Assembly (NCBI GenBank): GCA_018713405.1
Contig: DVOR01000059.1
Span: 1-8,381 of the forward strand
DNA from: Candidatus Spyradenecus faecavium
GTDB taxonomy: Bacteria > Verrucomicrobiota > Kiritimatiellia > RFP12 > DVOR01
Reading direction: 5' to 3'
Length of the DNA: 8,381 bases
Made by a program: the position numbers and the translations under genes. Positions 1 to 6,110 of the stretch are shown here, in pieces; position 1 is the stretch's first letter; each line of letters starts with the position of its first letter. Below the pieces are notes generated by a model, which did no database searches, had not been told where the DNA came from, and was given only the letters and a program-made list of their open reading frames with translations.

Positions 1-2
1 CC

Positions 3-1550
3 CTCCTCCTTGCCCTCCCCCTCCTCCTCCTCGGCTGCCGCGAAGACGCCGGCCCCGATCCCCTCCGCGTCATCTGCGAGGCCACCTTCCCCCCTTACGA
101 ATACCGCGCGCAAGACGCCATCGACGGCATCGACCCCGCCCTCTGCTCCATCTTCGCCGCCTGCCTCGACCGCCCCCTCGACATCCAGGACATGGCCTTC
201 GACGCCATCATCGCCGCCGTCTCCGTCGGCAAGGCCGACATCGCCGCCAGCGGCATCACCGTCACCCAGGAGCGCGCCCGCCAGGTCGCCTTCTCCGACC
301 CCTACGTCACCTCCGCCCAGGTCGCCGTCGTCCCCACCCGCAGCCCCATCCTCGCCCCCGCCGACCTCCACGGCCGCGCCATCGCCGTCCAGAGCGGCTC
401 CACCGGCGACCTCCACGTCACCCGCGTCATCACCAAGACCCCCGAGCGCTACAAAACCGTCATCGACGCCATCAACGCCGTCCGCAACGGCAAAGCCGAC
501 GCCGCCGTCGTCGACCTCCAGCCCGCCCAGGTCTTCCTCTCCAAGAACGACGCCCCCCTCCGCCTTCTCACCACCCCCGTCACCGTCGAGAACTACGCCT
601 TCGCCTTCCCCAAGCGCGACCCCCGCCTCCGCGCCCAGGTCAACCTCATCCTCGCCAAGATGCGCGAGACCGGCGCCCTCGACCGCCTCGTCAACCTCTA
701 CCTCGCCGCCAACGAGACCGGCCGCACCGACCCCCTCCTCCACGCCCCCGCCATCGCCGCCATCCGCGACGCCATCGCCAACGACCCCGCCCTCCGCGAC
801 GCCCTCCAAGCCCTCGAACGCGATCCCTCCCTCAATCCCCCCACCGCCACCCTCGCCACCCTCTGGCAAGACTTCACCCACGCCCTCCACGCCAACTTCG
901 TCGCCGAGAACCGCTGGCGCTACCTCCTCGACGGCCTCGGCGCCACCCTCCTCATCACCGCCCTCGCCACCCTCATCGGCATCGCCATCGGCCTCCTCGT
1001 CGCCATCGTCCGCGCCACCCACGACATGACCGGCCGCCTCGCCCTCCTCAACCTCCTCTGCCGCATCTACCTCACCGTCATCCGCGGCACCCCCGTCGTC
1101 GTCCAGCTCCTCATCATCTACTTCGTCATCTTCGGCTCACAGGACGTCAGCAAGATCCTCGTCGCCGTCGTCGCCTTCGGCCTCAACTCCGGCGCCTACG
1201 TCGCCGAGATCATCCGCGCCGGCATCGCCTCCGTCGACAAAGGCCAGAACGAGGCCGGCCGCTCCCTCGGCCTCACCCACACCGCCACCATGGCCTGCGT
1301 CATCCTCCCGCAGGCCCTCCGCAACACCCTCCCCGCACTCGGCAACGAATTCATCGTCCTCCTCAAGGAAACCTCCGTCGCAGGCTACATCGCCCTCACC
1401 GACCTCACCAAAGCCGGCGACATCATCCGCTCCCAGACCTACACCGCCCTCCTCCCCCTCCTCGCCGTCGCCGCCATCTACCTCGCCATCGTCTCCCTCT
1501 TCGCCGCCCTCCTCTCCCGCCTCGAAAAAAGGCTCAAGAACCATGCCTGA
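3..1550 (+). CDS. Polar amino acid ABC transporter, lipobox-bearing solute-binding domain fused to permease (5' partial)
   Basis: Membrane subunit of an amino acid importer that carries its own substrate-binding domain. The reading frame is open from base 3, well before the first in-frame ATG at 192, so the true start lies just outside the window; 515 residues are visible. They begin with a leucine-rich signal-peptide core ending in LLLLGC, a lipobox with Cys at visible residue 12. A type-2 periplasmic-binding fold follows (about 21-240), with FPPYEY near its start, the ERARQVAFSDPY segment with its ligand-type Arg, and an Asp in DAAVVDLQ. After a helical linker, the permease domain (about 287-515) shows roughly five membrane segments and the EAA loop, EAGRSLGLTHTATMACVILPQ-like, from residue 417. 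Fusions of this type are known in GlnPQ-type importers. The stop overlaps the next gene's start by 8 bp. Substrate is inferred as a polar amino acid; the exact one cannot be read. Confidence 0.93.
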   Translation, partial: LLLALPLLLLGCREDAGPDPLRVICEATFPPYEYRAQDAIDGIDPALCSIFAACLDRPLDIQDMAFDAIIAAVSVGKADIAASGITVTQERARQVAFSDPYVTSAQVAVVPTRSPILAPADLHGRAIAVQSGSTGDLHVTRVITKTPERYKTVIDAINAVRNGKADAAVVDLQPAQVFLSKNDAPLRLLTTPVTVENYAFAFPKRDPRLRAQVNLILAKMRETGALDRLVNLYLAANETGRTDPLLHAPAIAAIRDAIANDPALRDALQALERDPSLNPPTATLATLWQDFTHALHANFVAENRWRYLLDGLGATLLITALATLIGIAIGLLVAIVRATHDMTGRLALLNLLCRIYLTVIRGTPVVVQLLIIYFVIFGSQDVSKILVAVVAFGLNSGAYVAEIIRAGIASVDKGQNEAGRSLGLTHTATMACVILPQALRNTLPALGNEFIVLLKETSVAGYIALTDLTKAGDIIRSQTYTALLPLLAVAAIYLAIVSLFAALLSRLEKRLKNHA

Positions 1551-2277
1551 ACCCCTCCTCACCGTCCGCGCCCTCCGCAAAGCCTACAACGGCCGCACCG
1601 TCCTCGACGGCGTCGACGCCGACGTCTTCCCCGGCGAAGCCCTCTTCGTCCTCGGCCCCTCCGGCGGCGGCAAATCCACCTTCCTCCGCTGCCTCAACCT
1701 CCTCGAGCGCCCCGACTCCGGCTCCATCGCCTTCATGGGCCGCGACATCCTCGCACCCCACGCCGACGTCAACGCCCTCCGCAAAGAGGTCGGCATGGTC
1801 TTCCAGCACTTCAACCTCTTCCCCCACCTCACCGTCCTGCGCAACATCACCCTCGCCCCCACCCTCACCAAACGCGCCGCCAAGCGCGAGGCCGAGGCCC
1901 ACGCCCGCGAGCTCCTCGCCCGCATCGGCCTCGCCGACAAGGCCGACGCCTACCCCACCCAGCTCTCCGGCGGCCAAAAGCAGCGCATCGCCATCGTCCG
2001 CGCCCTCGCCATGCGCCCCCGCCTCGTCCTCTTCGACGAACCCACCTCCGCCCTCGACCCCGAGATGGTCGGCGAGGTCCTCACCCTCATGAAACAGCTC
2101 GCCGAAGGCGGCCTCACCATGATCGTCGTCACCCACGAGATCGCCTTCGCCCGCGAGGTCGCCGACCGCATCCTCTTCATCGACCAAGGCCGCGTCGCCG
2201 CCCAAGGCGACCCCGACACCCTCTTCTCCTCTCCCCCCACCCTCCGCCTCCGCGACTTCCTCGCCAAGGTCCTCTGA
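1543..2277 (+). CDS. Amino acid ABC transporter ATP-binding protein (GlnQ/HisP type)
   Basis: ATPase that powers the importer encoded just upstream. All nucleotide-binding motifs are intact: Walker A GPSGGGKST (residues 38-46), Q-loop Gln88 in VFQHFNLFPH, signature LSGGQ (141-145), Walker B LVLFDE (161-166), D-loop SALD (169-172) and switch His198 in VVTHE. The length of 244 aa is normal for the family, and the VFQxFNLFPH segment is typical of the polar amino acid subfamily. The ATG sits inside the last codons of the fused permease gene (8-bp overlap), which suggests translational coupling. Only a weak ribosome site, AAGG about 10 bases upstream, is visible. Third codon positions are almost all C, as in the upstream gene. 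Specific substrate unknown. Confidence 0.96.
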   Translation: MPEPLLTVRALRKAYNGRTVLDGVDADVFPGEALFVLGPSGGGKSTFLRCLNLLERPDSGSIAFMGRDILAPHADVNALRKEVGMVFQHFNLFPHLTVLRNITLAPTLTKRAAKREAEAHARELLARIGLADKADAYPTQLSGGQKQRIAIVRALAMRPRLVLFDEPTSALDPEMVGEVLTLMKQLAEGGLTMIVVTHEIAFAREVADRILFIDQGRVAAQGDPDTLFSSPPTLRLRDFLAKVL

Positions 2278-2292
2278 CCCCCACCCCATCCC

Positions 2293-2323
2293 AAAAAAGA
2301 AAGGGCCCCTTCGCGGGGCCCTT
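2293..2323 (-). terminator. Intrinsic terminator of the AAA-ATPase/nuclease gene
   Basis: A 9-bp perfect stem (AAGGGCCCC at 2301-2309 with GGGGCCCTT at 2315-2323) closes a 5-base loop. On the minus strand it is followed by TCTTTTTT (2300 down to 2293), and it begins 12 bases after the stop of the minus-strand gene. On the plus strand no T run follows, so the sequence favours minus-strand termination. The same hairpin could still slow or stabilise the convergent ABC transcript ending at 2277. Confidence 0.85.
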
Positions 2324-2335
2324 CGGGGGTTGCGC

Positions 2336-3904
2336 TCAGGCCTCCTCGACCAGCGCGTCGCTCAGGCTGTGCGTCTCCGACTTGAAGGCCAGGCCAATGA
2401 GGTAAATGGGCTTGCCCAGGGCGCGATAGGGCTCGGCGTAGCCGCGTTCCCTGATTTGGGCGATGGCCTCTTGGGCCGTCTTGTCGACCTTGAGCTCGAA
2501 GATGAAGACGCGTTCGGCGCTCTCGACCACGAGGTCGGCACGGCCTTGGGCCTGCGTGTCCTCGGCGATCACGCGGAGGGCGGGGTGCGAGGCCAGCAGG
2601 GCGTAGAGCGGGCGTTGATAGCCGGACTCGTGCACGCGCGCCTCGGTGGAGCCGTAGGTCAAGTGCGCGTAGAGCGCCTTGAGCTTGGCGAAGAACCCTT
2701 GGAAGTTGCATTTGCCAAGGAACATGCAGAGCGAGCCGTGGTAGTCGACCGCAAAGTCCTTGGTGGCATACTGCGCCAGCAGCGAGGCAAGGCCGCGCCG
2801 GACCTCCTCGTTGGGGACGCCAAGGGTGAAGCCCCACTCGGAATAGTCCTTGATGGTGAGGTAGCCGCTCTGGTACAGCATGGCGACGGGAGTGATGGCC
2901 TCCAGGCGGCAGATGTCGAGCGCCTCCTCGGAGATGTTCTCCACGCTGTCGTAGTCCATCTCCGTCAGTTCGTGGTCGGACAGATAGTTGATCAGCGCGG
3001 AAGGGGCCCCGGTGCGCACCCACGTCGGCGCGAAGGTCGGCTCTTTCGCTCCGAGGGTCTTGGCGATGGAGACAGGATTATAGACGCGCACGGCACTACT
3101 TCTGGCGAAACGATAACCGTTGTACCATCGGCGGAGCTCCGCGCGGTAGTCCTCGTAGGGGAGCCCCATCACCTGGGCGTGCTCGCGCAGATCCTCGCCG
3201 AAGTTGGCATCCAGCTCCTCCTCCGTGTAACCCAACAGCGTGGCGTAGCGCGAATCCATCGTCAGGTCGTTGAGGTTGTTGAGCGCGGAGAAGACGGAGA
3301 GCTGCGTGAACCGCGTCACCCCCGTCATCATCATGAAGCGGATGTCGGAGGCGTTGTTCTTGATCTCGCCGTAGAAAGAAGAGAGCGTCGCGCGAATGGC
3401 CGTGGCCTTTTCGATGTCGTTCAGCGAGGCGCTGACCGGCGCGTCGTACTCGTCAATCAAGATGACCACGGGCTTGCCCCAATCCCGCGCCAAGGTTTGA
3501 ATGGCATTGGCGAAATTATCGTTCGGCGCCAACATGGGGTCATAGTCGACCCCGGCTTCCTTAAAGGAGCGCTGAACACGCGCCACAAAACCGGCCTTGA
3601 ACTCCTCAAGCGTCTCCACGTTCATCGTGGCGAAGTTGAAGTGCAGGATGGGATACTCCGCCCAGTCGTAGTCCAGCGTGTCGATGGCGAGGCCTTGGAA
3701 AAGGTCGCGCCGCCCACGGAAGAGGCATTCCAGCGTGGAAAGCATCAGCGACTTGCCAAAGCGCCTCGGCCGCGAGATGAAGTAGAAGGCATCGCCGTCC
3801 CGCATGATCAGGGGATAAAGCAGGTCCGTCTTATCGACATAGCGATAGCCCTTCTCCCGCATGATGCGGAAGTCATAGACACTCTGTGCAATCTTCTGAC
3901 CCAT
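2336..3904 (-). CDS. AAA-ATPase-like protein with C-terminal PD-(D/E)XK nuclease domain
   Basis: 522-aa member of a family that pairs an N-terminal AAA-ATPase-like domain (AAA-ATPase_like, PF09820) with a C-terminal PD-(D/E)XK nuclease-like domain (DUF1703, PF08011). The start MGQKIAQSVYDFRIMREKGYRYVDKT matches the usual opening of the family. The P-loop is the family's non-standard form, SRPRRFGKS, with GKS at residues 50-52; Walker B is VVILIDEYD (146-154). The nuclease motif near the C-terminus has GRAD (Asp457), FELK (Glu470, Lys472) and Gln483 in the following helix, so catalytic residues look complete. The ATG is supported by AAAGGAG six bases upstream. The family is often multicopy in anaerobic gut and rumen bacteria; its role is not settled, and defence or mobile-element links are only proposed. 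The gene is a single unit with its own promoter and terminator. Confidence 0.93.
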   Translation of the reverse strand: MGQKIAQSVYDFRIMREKGYRYVDKTDLLYPLIMRDGDAFYFISRPRRFGKSLMLSTLECLFRGRRDLFQGLAIDTLDYDWAEYPILHFNFATMNVETLEEFKAGFVARVQRSFKEAGVDYDPMLAPNDNFANAIQTLARDWGKPVVILIDEYDAPVSASLNDIEKATAIRATLSSFYGEIKNNASDIRFMMMTGVTRFTQLSVFSALNNLNDLTMDSRYATLLGYTEEELDANFGEDLREHAQVMGLPYEDYRAELRRWYNGYRFARSSAVRVYNPVSIAKTLGAKEPTFAPTWVRTGAPSALINYLSDHELTEMDYDSVENISEEALDICRLEAITPVAMLYQSGYLTIKDYSEWGFTLGVPNEEVRRGLASLLAQYATKDFAVDYHGSLCMFLGKCNFQGFFAKLKALYAHLTYGSTEARVHESGYQRPLYALLASHPALRVIAEDTQAQGRADLVVESAERVFIFELKVDKTAQEAIAQIRERGYAEPYRALGKPIYLIGLAFKSETHSLSDALVEEA

Positions 3905-3910
3905 GTCGCG

Positions 3911-3932
3911 CTCCTTTGCTGTCAGTATAGCA
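3911..3932 (-). promoter_or_regulatory. Extended -10 promoter and ribosome site of the AAA-ATPase/nuclease gene
   Basis: On the minus strand TGCTATACT (3924-3932) fits an extended -10 (TGnTATAAT, one mismatch). It is followed by AAAGGAG (3911-3917), six bases before the ATG. No convincing -35 is present. The predicted start point falls at or just before the Shine-Dalgarno, so the leader would be very short, roughly 13 bases. Confidence 0.5.
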
Positions 3933-3966
3933 AAAGGGCACCGCCGAGGCAGAGGGGTCGCCGGCC

Positions 3967-4028
3967 AAACCCTAAGGGGTTCGAGGCGAAACCCTAAGGG
4001 TCTTGGGTCAAACCCTTAAGGGTTTCGG
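3967..4028. repeat. Three phased AAACCCTAAGGG-type palindromes
   Basis: AAACCCTAAGGG starts at 3967 and again at 3989, and AAACCCTTAAGGGTTT, a perfect 16-bp palindrome, starts at 4010. Start-to-start spacing is 22 and 21 bp, about two helical turns, and each copy carries a CCC/GGG inverted core. The array lies about 35-100 bp upstream of the AAA-ATPase -10 element and about 110 bp after the XRE gene, where an operator array would be expected. The spacers are not conserved. Binding by a dimeric regulator is an inference; the XRE protein next door is a possible partner. Confidence 0.7.
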
Positions 4029-4134
4029 AAAAAGATGTGGACTTATGCAGAGTCGACGCCCGAACAGGACCGATCGGGCCGCTTGTCGAAAAAGGAAAAA
4101 GCCGGGGGTTGACGGAGGTGGGGAAGGGCGGGGG

Positions 4135-4650
4135 TCAGCGGGACCAGGCGAGGGCACGCTCCGAGGCGGCCGCGCGCTCGGCGTCGAAACGCTCCGGCGC
4201 CTCGGTCAGATAGGCCGCGCCGCACCGCACGCAGTGGGCGCCCGCGTTGAGCGGGGCCCCGCACTCCGGGCACGCGCGCTCGAGCACCTCGCCGCACCAC
4301 GCGCAATGGACCTCGCCCTCCTCGGCCAGGTGGCCGTGGGGCACCAGCACGACGTTTTCGCCCACGCGCACGGGCAGGTTGCTGGGGCAGGCGGGGTTCG
4401 GGCAGTAGACGCGCGTCCCCTGCGGGCGGGCGGCCTCGGCGGCCAGCTCGGCCTCGGTGGGCGGCAGCAGGCCCAGTGCGGCGCACAGCTTGCCGACCGT
4501 CTCCGCGCCCAACGCGCCCGCGCGGCCCCCCTCGTACATCGAGAGGGCCGATTGCTTGCACCCCACCTGCCGCGCCAACGCGCTTTGGCTGAGGTGGCGG
4601 CGCAAACGCGCTTCGCGGATCTGGCTGCCCAAGGTCTTCATACGGCGCAT
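4135..4650 (-). CDS. XRE-family HTH protein with C-terminal zinc-ribbon region
   Basis: 171-aa putative DNA-binding regulator. Residues about 7-62 form a Cro/C1-type helix-turn-helix (GSQIREARLRRHLSQSALA, then KQSALSMYEGGR and a LCAALGL helix). After a short Ala/Glu-rich linker the C-terminal half holds eight cysteines in paired order: Cys83/88 (CPNPAC), 116/119 (CAWC), 127/130 (CPEC) and 140/143 (CVRC). This is enough for two zinc sites of zinc-ribbon type. The start is uncertain: neither Met1 (4650) nor Met4 (4641, MKTLGSQI) has a ribosome site, and Met4 is the more usual start for XRE proteins. The large palindrome at 4692-4827 lies directly upstream. Target genes are unknown; autoregulation is a guess from position. 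Confidence 0.88.
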   Translation of the reverse strand: MRRMKTLGSQIREARLRRHLSQSALARQVGCKQSALSMYEGGRAGALGAETVGKLCAALGLLPPTEAELAAEAARPQGTRVYCPNPACPSNLPVRVGENVVLVPHGHLAEEGEVHCAWCGEVLERACPECGAPLNAGAHCVRCGAAYLTEAPERFDAERAAASERALAWSR

Positions 4651-4679
4651 AGGATAGCGGATTTTCCCCCGCCGCGCAA
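4651..4679 (-). promoter_or_regulatory. Weak candidate promoter of the XRE gene
   Basis: On the minus strand TTGCGC (4674-4679) and TATCCT (4651-4656) are separated by exactly 17 bp; they match 3 of 6 and 4 of 6 consensus positions. The -10 abuts the first ATG, so transcription from it would start inside the annotated N-terminus. That would favour Met4 as a nearly leaderless start and fits the missing Shine-Dalgarno. Matches of this quality arise by chance. Confidence 0.28.
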
Positions 4680-4691
4680 CCCTTTTTCAAG

Positions 4692-4827
4692 TTCCCCACG
4701 CTTTCGACAGGGTTATCAACCACTGTTTATAACTTTGTTGATGAAACTGTGGAATGCGTTGATAGCAGGAAGTGAAGTCAACAATCTTATCAACAGCGGT
4801 TGATAACTCTGTCGAAAGCGTGGGGAA
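4692..4827. repeat. Large imperfect palindrome beside dnaN
   Basis: The 30 bases at 4692-4721 (starting TTCCCCACGCTTTCG) and at 4798-4827 are reverse complements with one mismatch, at 4712 against 4807. Pairing continues inward less perfectly: 9 of 12 positions for 4722-4733 against 4786-4797, then a shared TTGTTGA block. The whole 136 bp is thus close to one palindrome centred near 4759. The centre is AT-rich and the outer arms GC-rich. The flanks show no obvious target-site duplication and no transposase lies inside. It occupies the intergenic gap between dnaN (3' side) and the XRE gene (5' side). Confidence 0.93.
4713..4806. other. Cluster of DnaA-box-like 9-mers (candidate origin)
   Basis: Within the palindrome the 9-mers read TTATCAACC (4713-4721), TTATAAACA (4724-4732, minus), TCATCAACA (4736-4744, minus), CTATCAACG (4757-4765, minus), TTATCAACA (4787-4795) and TTATCAACC (4798-4806, minus). 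TTATCAACA differs from the classical DnaA box TTATCCACA at one base. The core ATCAAC thus appears five times in about 90 bp, plus the related TTATAAACA, in AT-rich DNA near dnaN. Bacterial origins often lie near dnaA/dnaN, but here the cluster is on the 3' side of dnaN and no dnaA is in view. The DnaA link is an inference. Confidence 0.38.
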
Positions 4828-4842
4828 TCCCTGACGACAAGG

Positions 4843-4868
4843 AGGGCCGCCCCGGATGGGACGGCCCT
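4843..4868 (-). terminator. Hairpin terminator candidate after dnaN
   Basis: On the minus strand AGGGCCGTCCC pairs with GGGGCGGCCCT over 11 bp, with one G-U pair and a 4-base loop (ATCC). It begins about 27 bases after the dnaN stop. The G-U pair works only in the minus-strand RNA; the plus strand has a C-A mismatch there, so the fold belongs to the dnaN transcript. The following CCTTGTC is a poor T tract, so termination may be partial. Confidence 0.6.
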
Positions 4869-4895
4869 GCCTGTCGAAAAGCCTGTTGAAACGCC

Positions 4896-6008
4896 TCAGA
4901 CGGTCAGGCGCAGGGGCATGATCACGTAGAGGAAAGGGACGCCGGGGCACTTCAGCACGGCGGGGGAGTGGCCCTCGGTGAGCTCGAAGGTCACCTCGTC
5001 GGTGTCCAGGTTGCGCAGGCAGTCCATGATGAAGGTGGGGTTGTAGGCGGCGGCGATGGGGCGCCCGGCGTACTTGATGGGGAGGACGTCCGTCGCCTCG
5101 CCGGTCTCGACGCTGCTGGCGCTGAGGGCCAGGGTGCCCTCGGAGAAGGCCAGGCGCACGGCGTGGGCCTTCTCGTTGGACATGATGGCCACGCGCTGGA
5201 CCGAGGCGATGAGCTCCTCGCGGTTCACGGAGACGCGCTCGTCGCACGCCGTGGGGATGACCGCCTGGTACTTGGCGTAGACGCCCTCGATCAGCTTGCT
5301 GTGGAAGCGGAAGGAGCCGCAGTCGAAGACGATCTGGCCGACCTGGCCGTAGATGGTCATCGCGCCTTCGCCGGAGAGCAGGCGGGTGAGCTCGGCGACG
5401 GCCTTGGGCGGCAGGATCATGTCGCAGGCGCTGTCGGCGGGGAAGTCGACCTCCTGCTCCACCAGGGCCAGGCGCTTGCCGTCGGTGGCCACCATCGTCA
5501 GCTTGCCCTCGGCGAACTGCAGGAGCACGCCCGTCAGGATGCGGCGCGTCTCGTCGGTGCCGGCGGCGTACGAGGTCTTGCGGAGCATCTCGCGGAAGAC
5601 CGCGCGGTCGACCGTGAAGCGCTTGGCGTCCTCGGCGGGCTCCTTGATGGCCGGGAAGTCGCGGGCGTTGAGGCCGATGATGCGGTACTTCGCCGCGGGG
5701 GTGACGATGCGCGCCACGTCGTCGGCGTCCACGTCGAACTGGATCTCGCCCTCGGGCGCCATGCGCAGGATCTCGACCATCCGGCGCACCGGCAGCGTCG
5801 TCTGACCGGGCTCGTCGACCTTGACGTCCGCGGAGAGCGTCGTGCGGACCGACACGTCGAGGTCGGTCGCCGTCAGCGTCAGCGTCCCGTCCGCGCCCGC
5901 CTCGACCAGGGCGTTCGTGATGATCTGCAGCGGCGGCCGGGCGGAGACCACGCTCTGCACGTTCGAGAGCAAATCCAGGAAACGACTGCGGATGACGGTA
6001 AACTTCAT
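4896..6008 (-). CDS. dnaN: DNA polymerase III subunit beta (sliding clamp)
   Basis: The clamp encircles DNA as a dimer and tethers the replicative polymerase and other clamp-binding proteins. The product is 370 aa, normal for the family. It opens with MKFTVIRSRFLDLLSNVQSV and shows landmarks of the three repeated clamp folds: PVRRMVEILRMAP and ARDFPAI in the first third, KTSYAAGTDETRRILTGV and VATDGKRLA in the second, and AYNPTFIMDCL with the terminal MPLRLTV in the last. An in-frame TTG at 6026 would add six residues, but the ATG at 6008 has AGGAG five bases upstream and matches the usual MKF start. A promoter and a 3' hairpin suggest a monocistronic unit. Neither dnaA nor recF, its common neighbours, is in the window. 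Confidence 0.98.
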   Translation of the reverse strand: MKFTVIRSRFLDLLSNVQSVVSARPPLQIITNALVEAGADGTLTLTATDLDVSVRTTLSADVKVDEPGQTTLPVRRMVEILRMAPEGEIQFDVDADDVARIVTPAAKYRIIGLNARDFPAIKEPAEDAKRFTVDRAVFREMLRKTSYAAGTDETRRILTGVLLQFAEGKLTMVATDGKRLALVEQEVDFPADSACDMILPPKAVAELTRLLSGEGAMTIYGQVGQIVFDCGSFRFHSKLIEGVYAKYQAVIPTACDERVSVNREELIASVQRVAIMSNEKAHAVRLAFSEGTLALSASSVETGEATDVLPIKYAGRPIAAAYNPTFIMDCLRNLDTDEVTFELTEGHSPAVLKCPGVPFLYVIMPLRLTV

Positions 6009-6013
6009 GGCGA

Positions 6014-6045
6014 CTCCTAAAAGCAAGTTGGCCTCTATTGTACCA
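6014..6045 (-). promoter_or_regulatory. dnaN promoter (extended -10) and ribosome site
   Basis: On the minus strand TGGTACAAT (6037-6045) matches an extended -10 (TGnTATAAT) with one mismatch. AGGAG (6014-6018) lies five bases before the dnaN ATG. Predicted leader is about 20 bases. No good -35 is seen. The same TGG-plus-hexamer form recurs at the promoter near 8092. Confidence 0.55.
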
Positions 6046-6053
6046 AATCCCCA

Positions 6054-6081
6054 CCCCCGCGTCTGCGGCGAAACGCGGGGG
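6054..6081 (-). terminator. Hairpin between the 204-aa gene and dnaN
   Basis: A 9-bp perfect GC-rich stem (6054-6062 with 6073-6081, CCCCCGCGT/ACGCGGGGG) closes a 10-base loop, about 30 bases after the 204-aa gene's stop and just upstream of the dnaN -10. No T tract follows on the minus strand, so it is a weak terminator candidate. It could insulate dnaN from readthrough or sit in the dnaN promoter region for another reason. Confidence 0.4.
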
Positions 6082-6110
6082 GCGGTGGCGTCCGGGGAAG
6101 GCGGCCGCGT

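Noticed and set aside
10..1029. 339-aa plus-strand frame inside the ABC fusion gene
   Set aside because: Low-complexity Pro/Ser/Thr sequence created by the C-rich codons of the true frame; the true frame shows clear binding-protein and permease motifs.
2330..3997. 555-aa plus-strand frame antisense to the AAA-ATPase/nuclease gene
   Set aside because: No recognisable domain, spans the terminator and promoter of the real gene, and is explained by GC-rich codon structure.
3967..4028. Telomere-like or CRISPR-like repeat array
   Set aside because: Only three short degenerate palindromic units with 9-10 bp unrelated spacers and no cas genes; the resemblance to CCCTAA telomere repeats is superficial.
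4087..4134. Terminator after the XRE gene
   Set aside because: The minus strand is C-rich and then has two T runs, but no stable hairpin precedes them; a Rho-dependent site is possible but not supportable from sequence alone.
4748..4756. CATTCCACA as a further DnaA box
   Set aside because: Matches the classical box only in its last six bases; too weak to count with the TTATCAACA-like set.
4968..6020. 350-aa plus-strand frame antisense to dnaN
   Set aside because: Shadow of dnaN: repetitive Gly/Asp/His/Leu composition and no domain.
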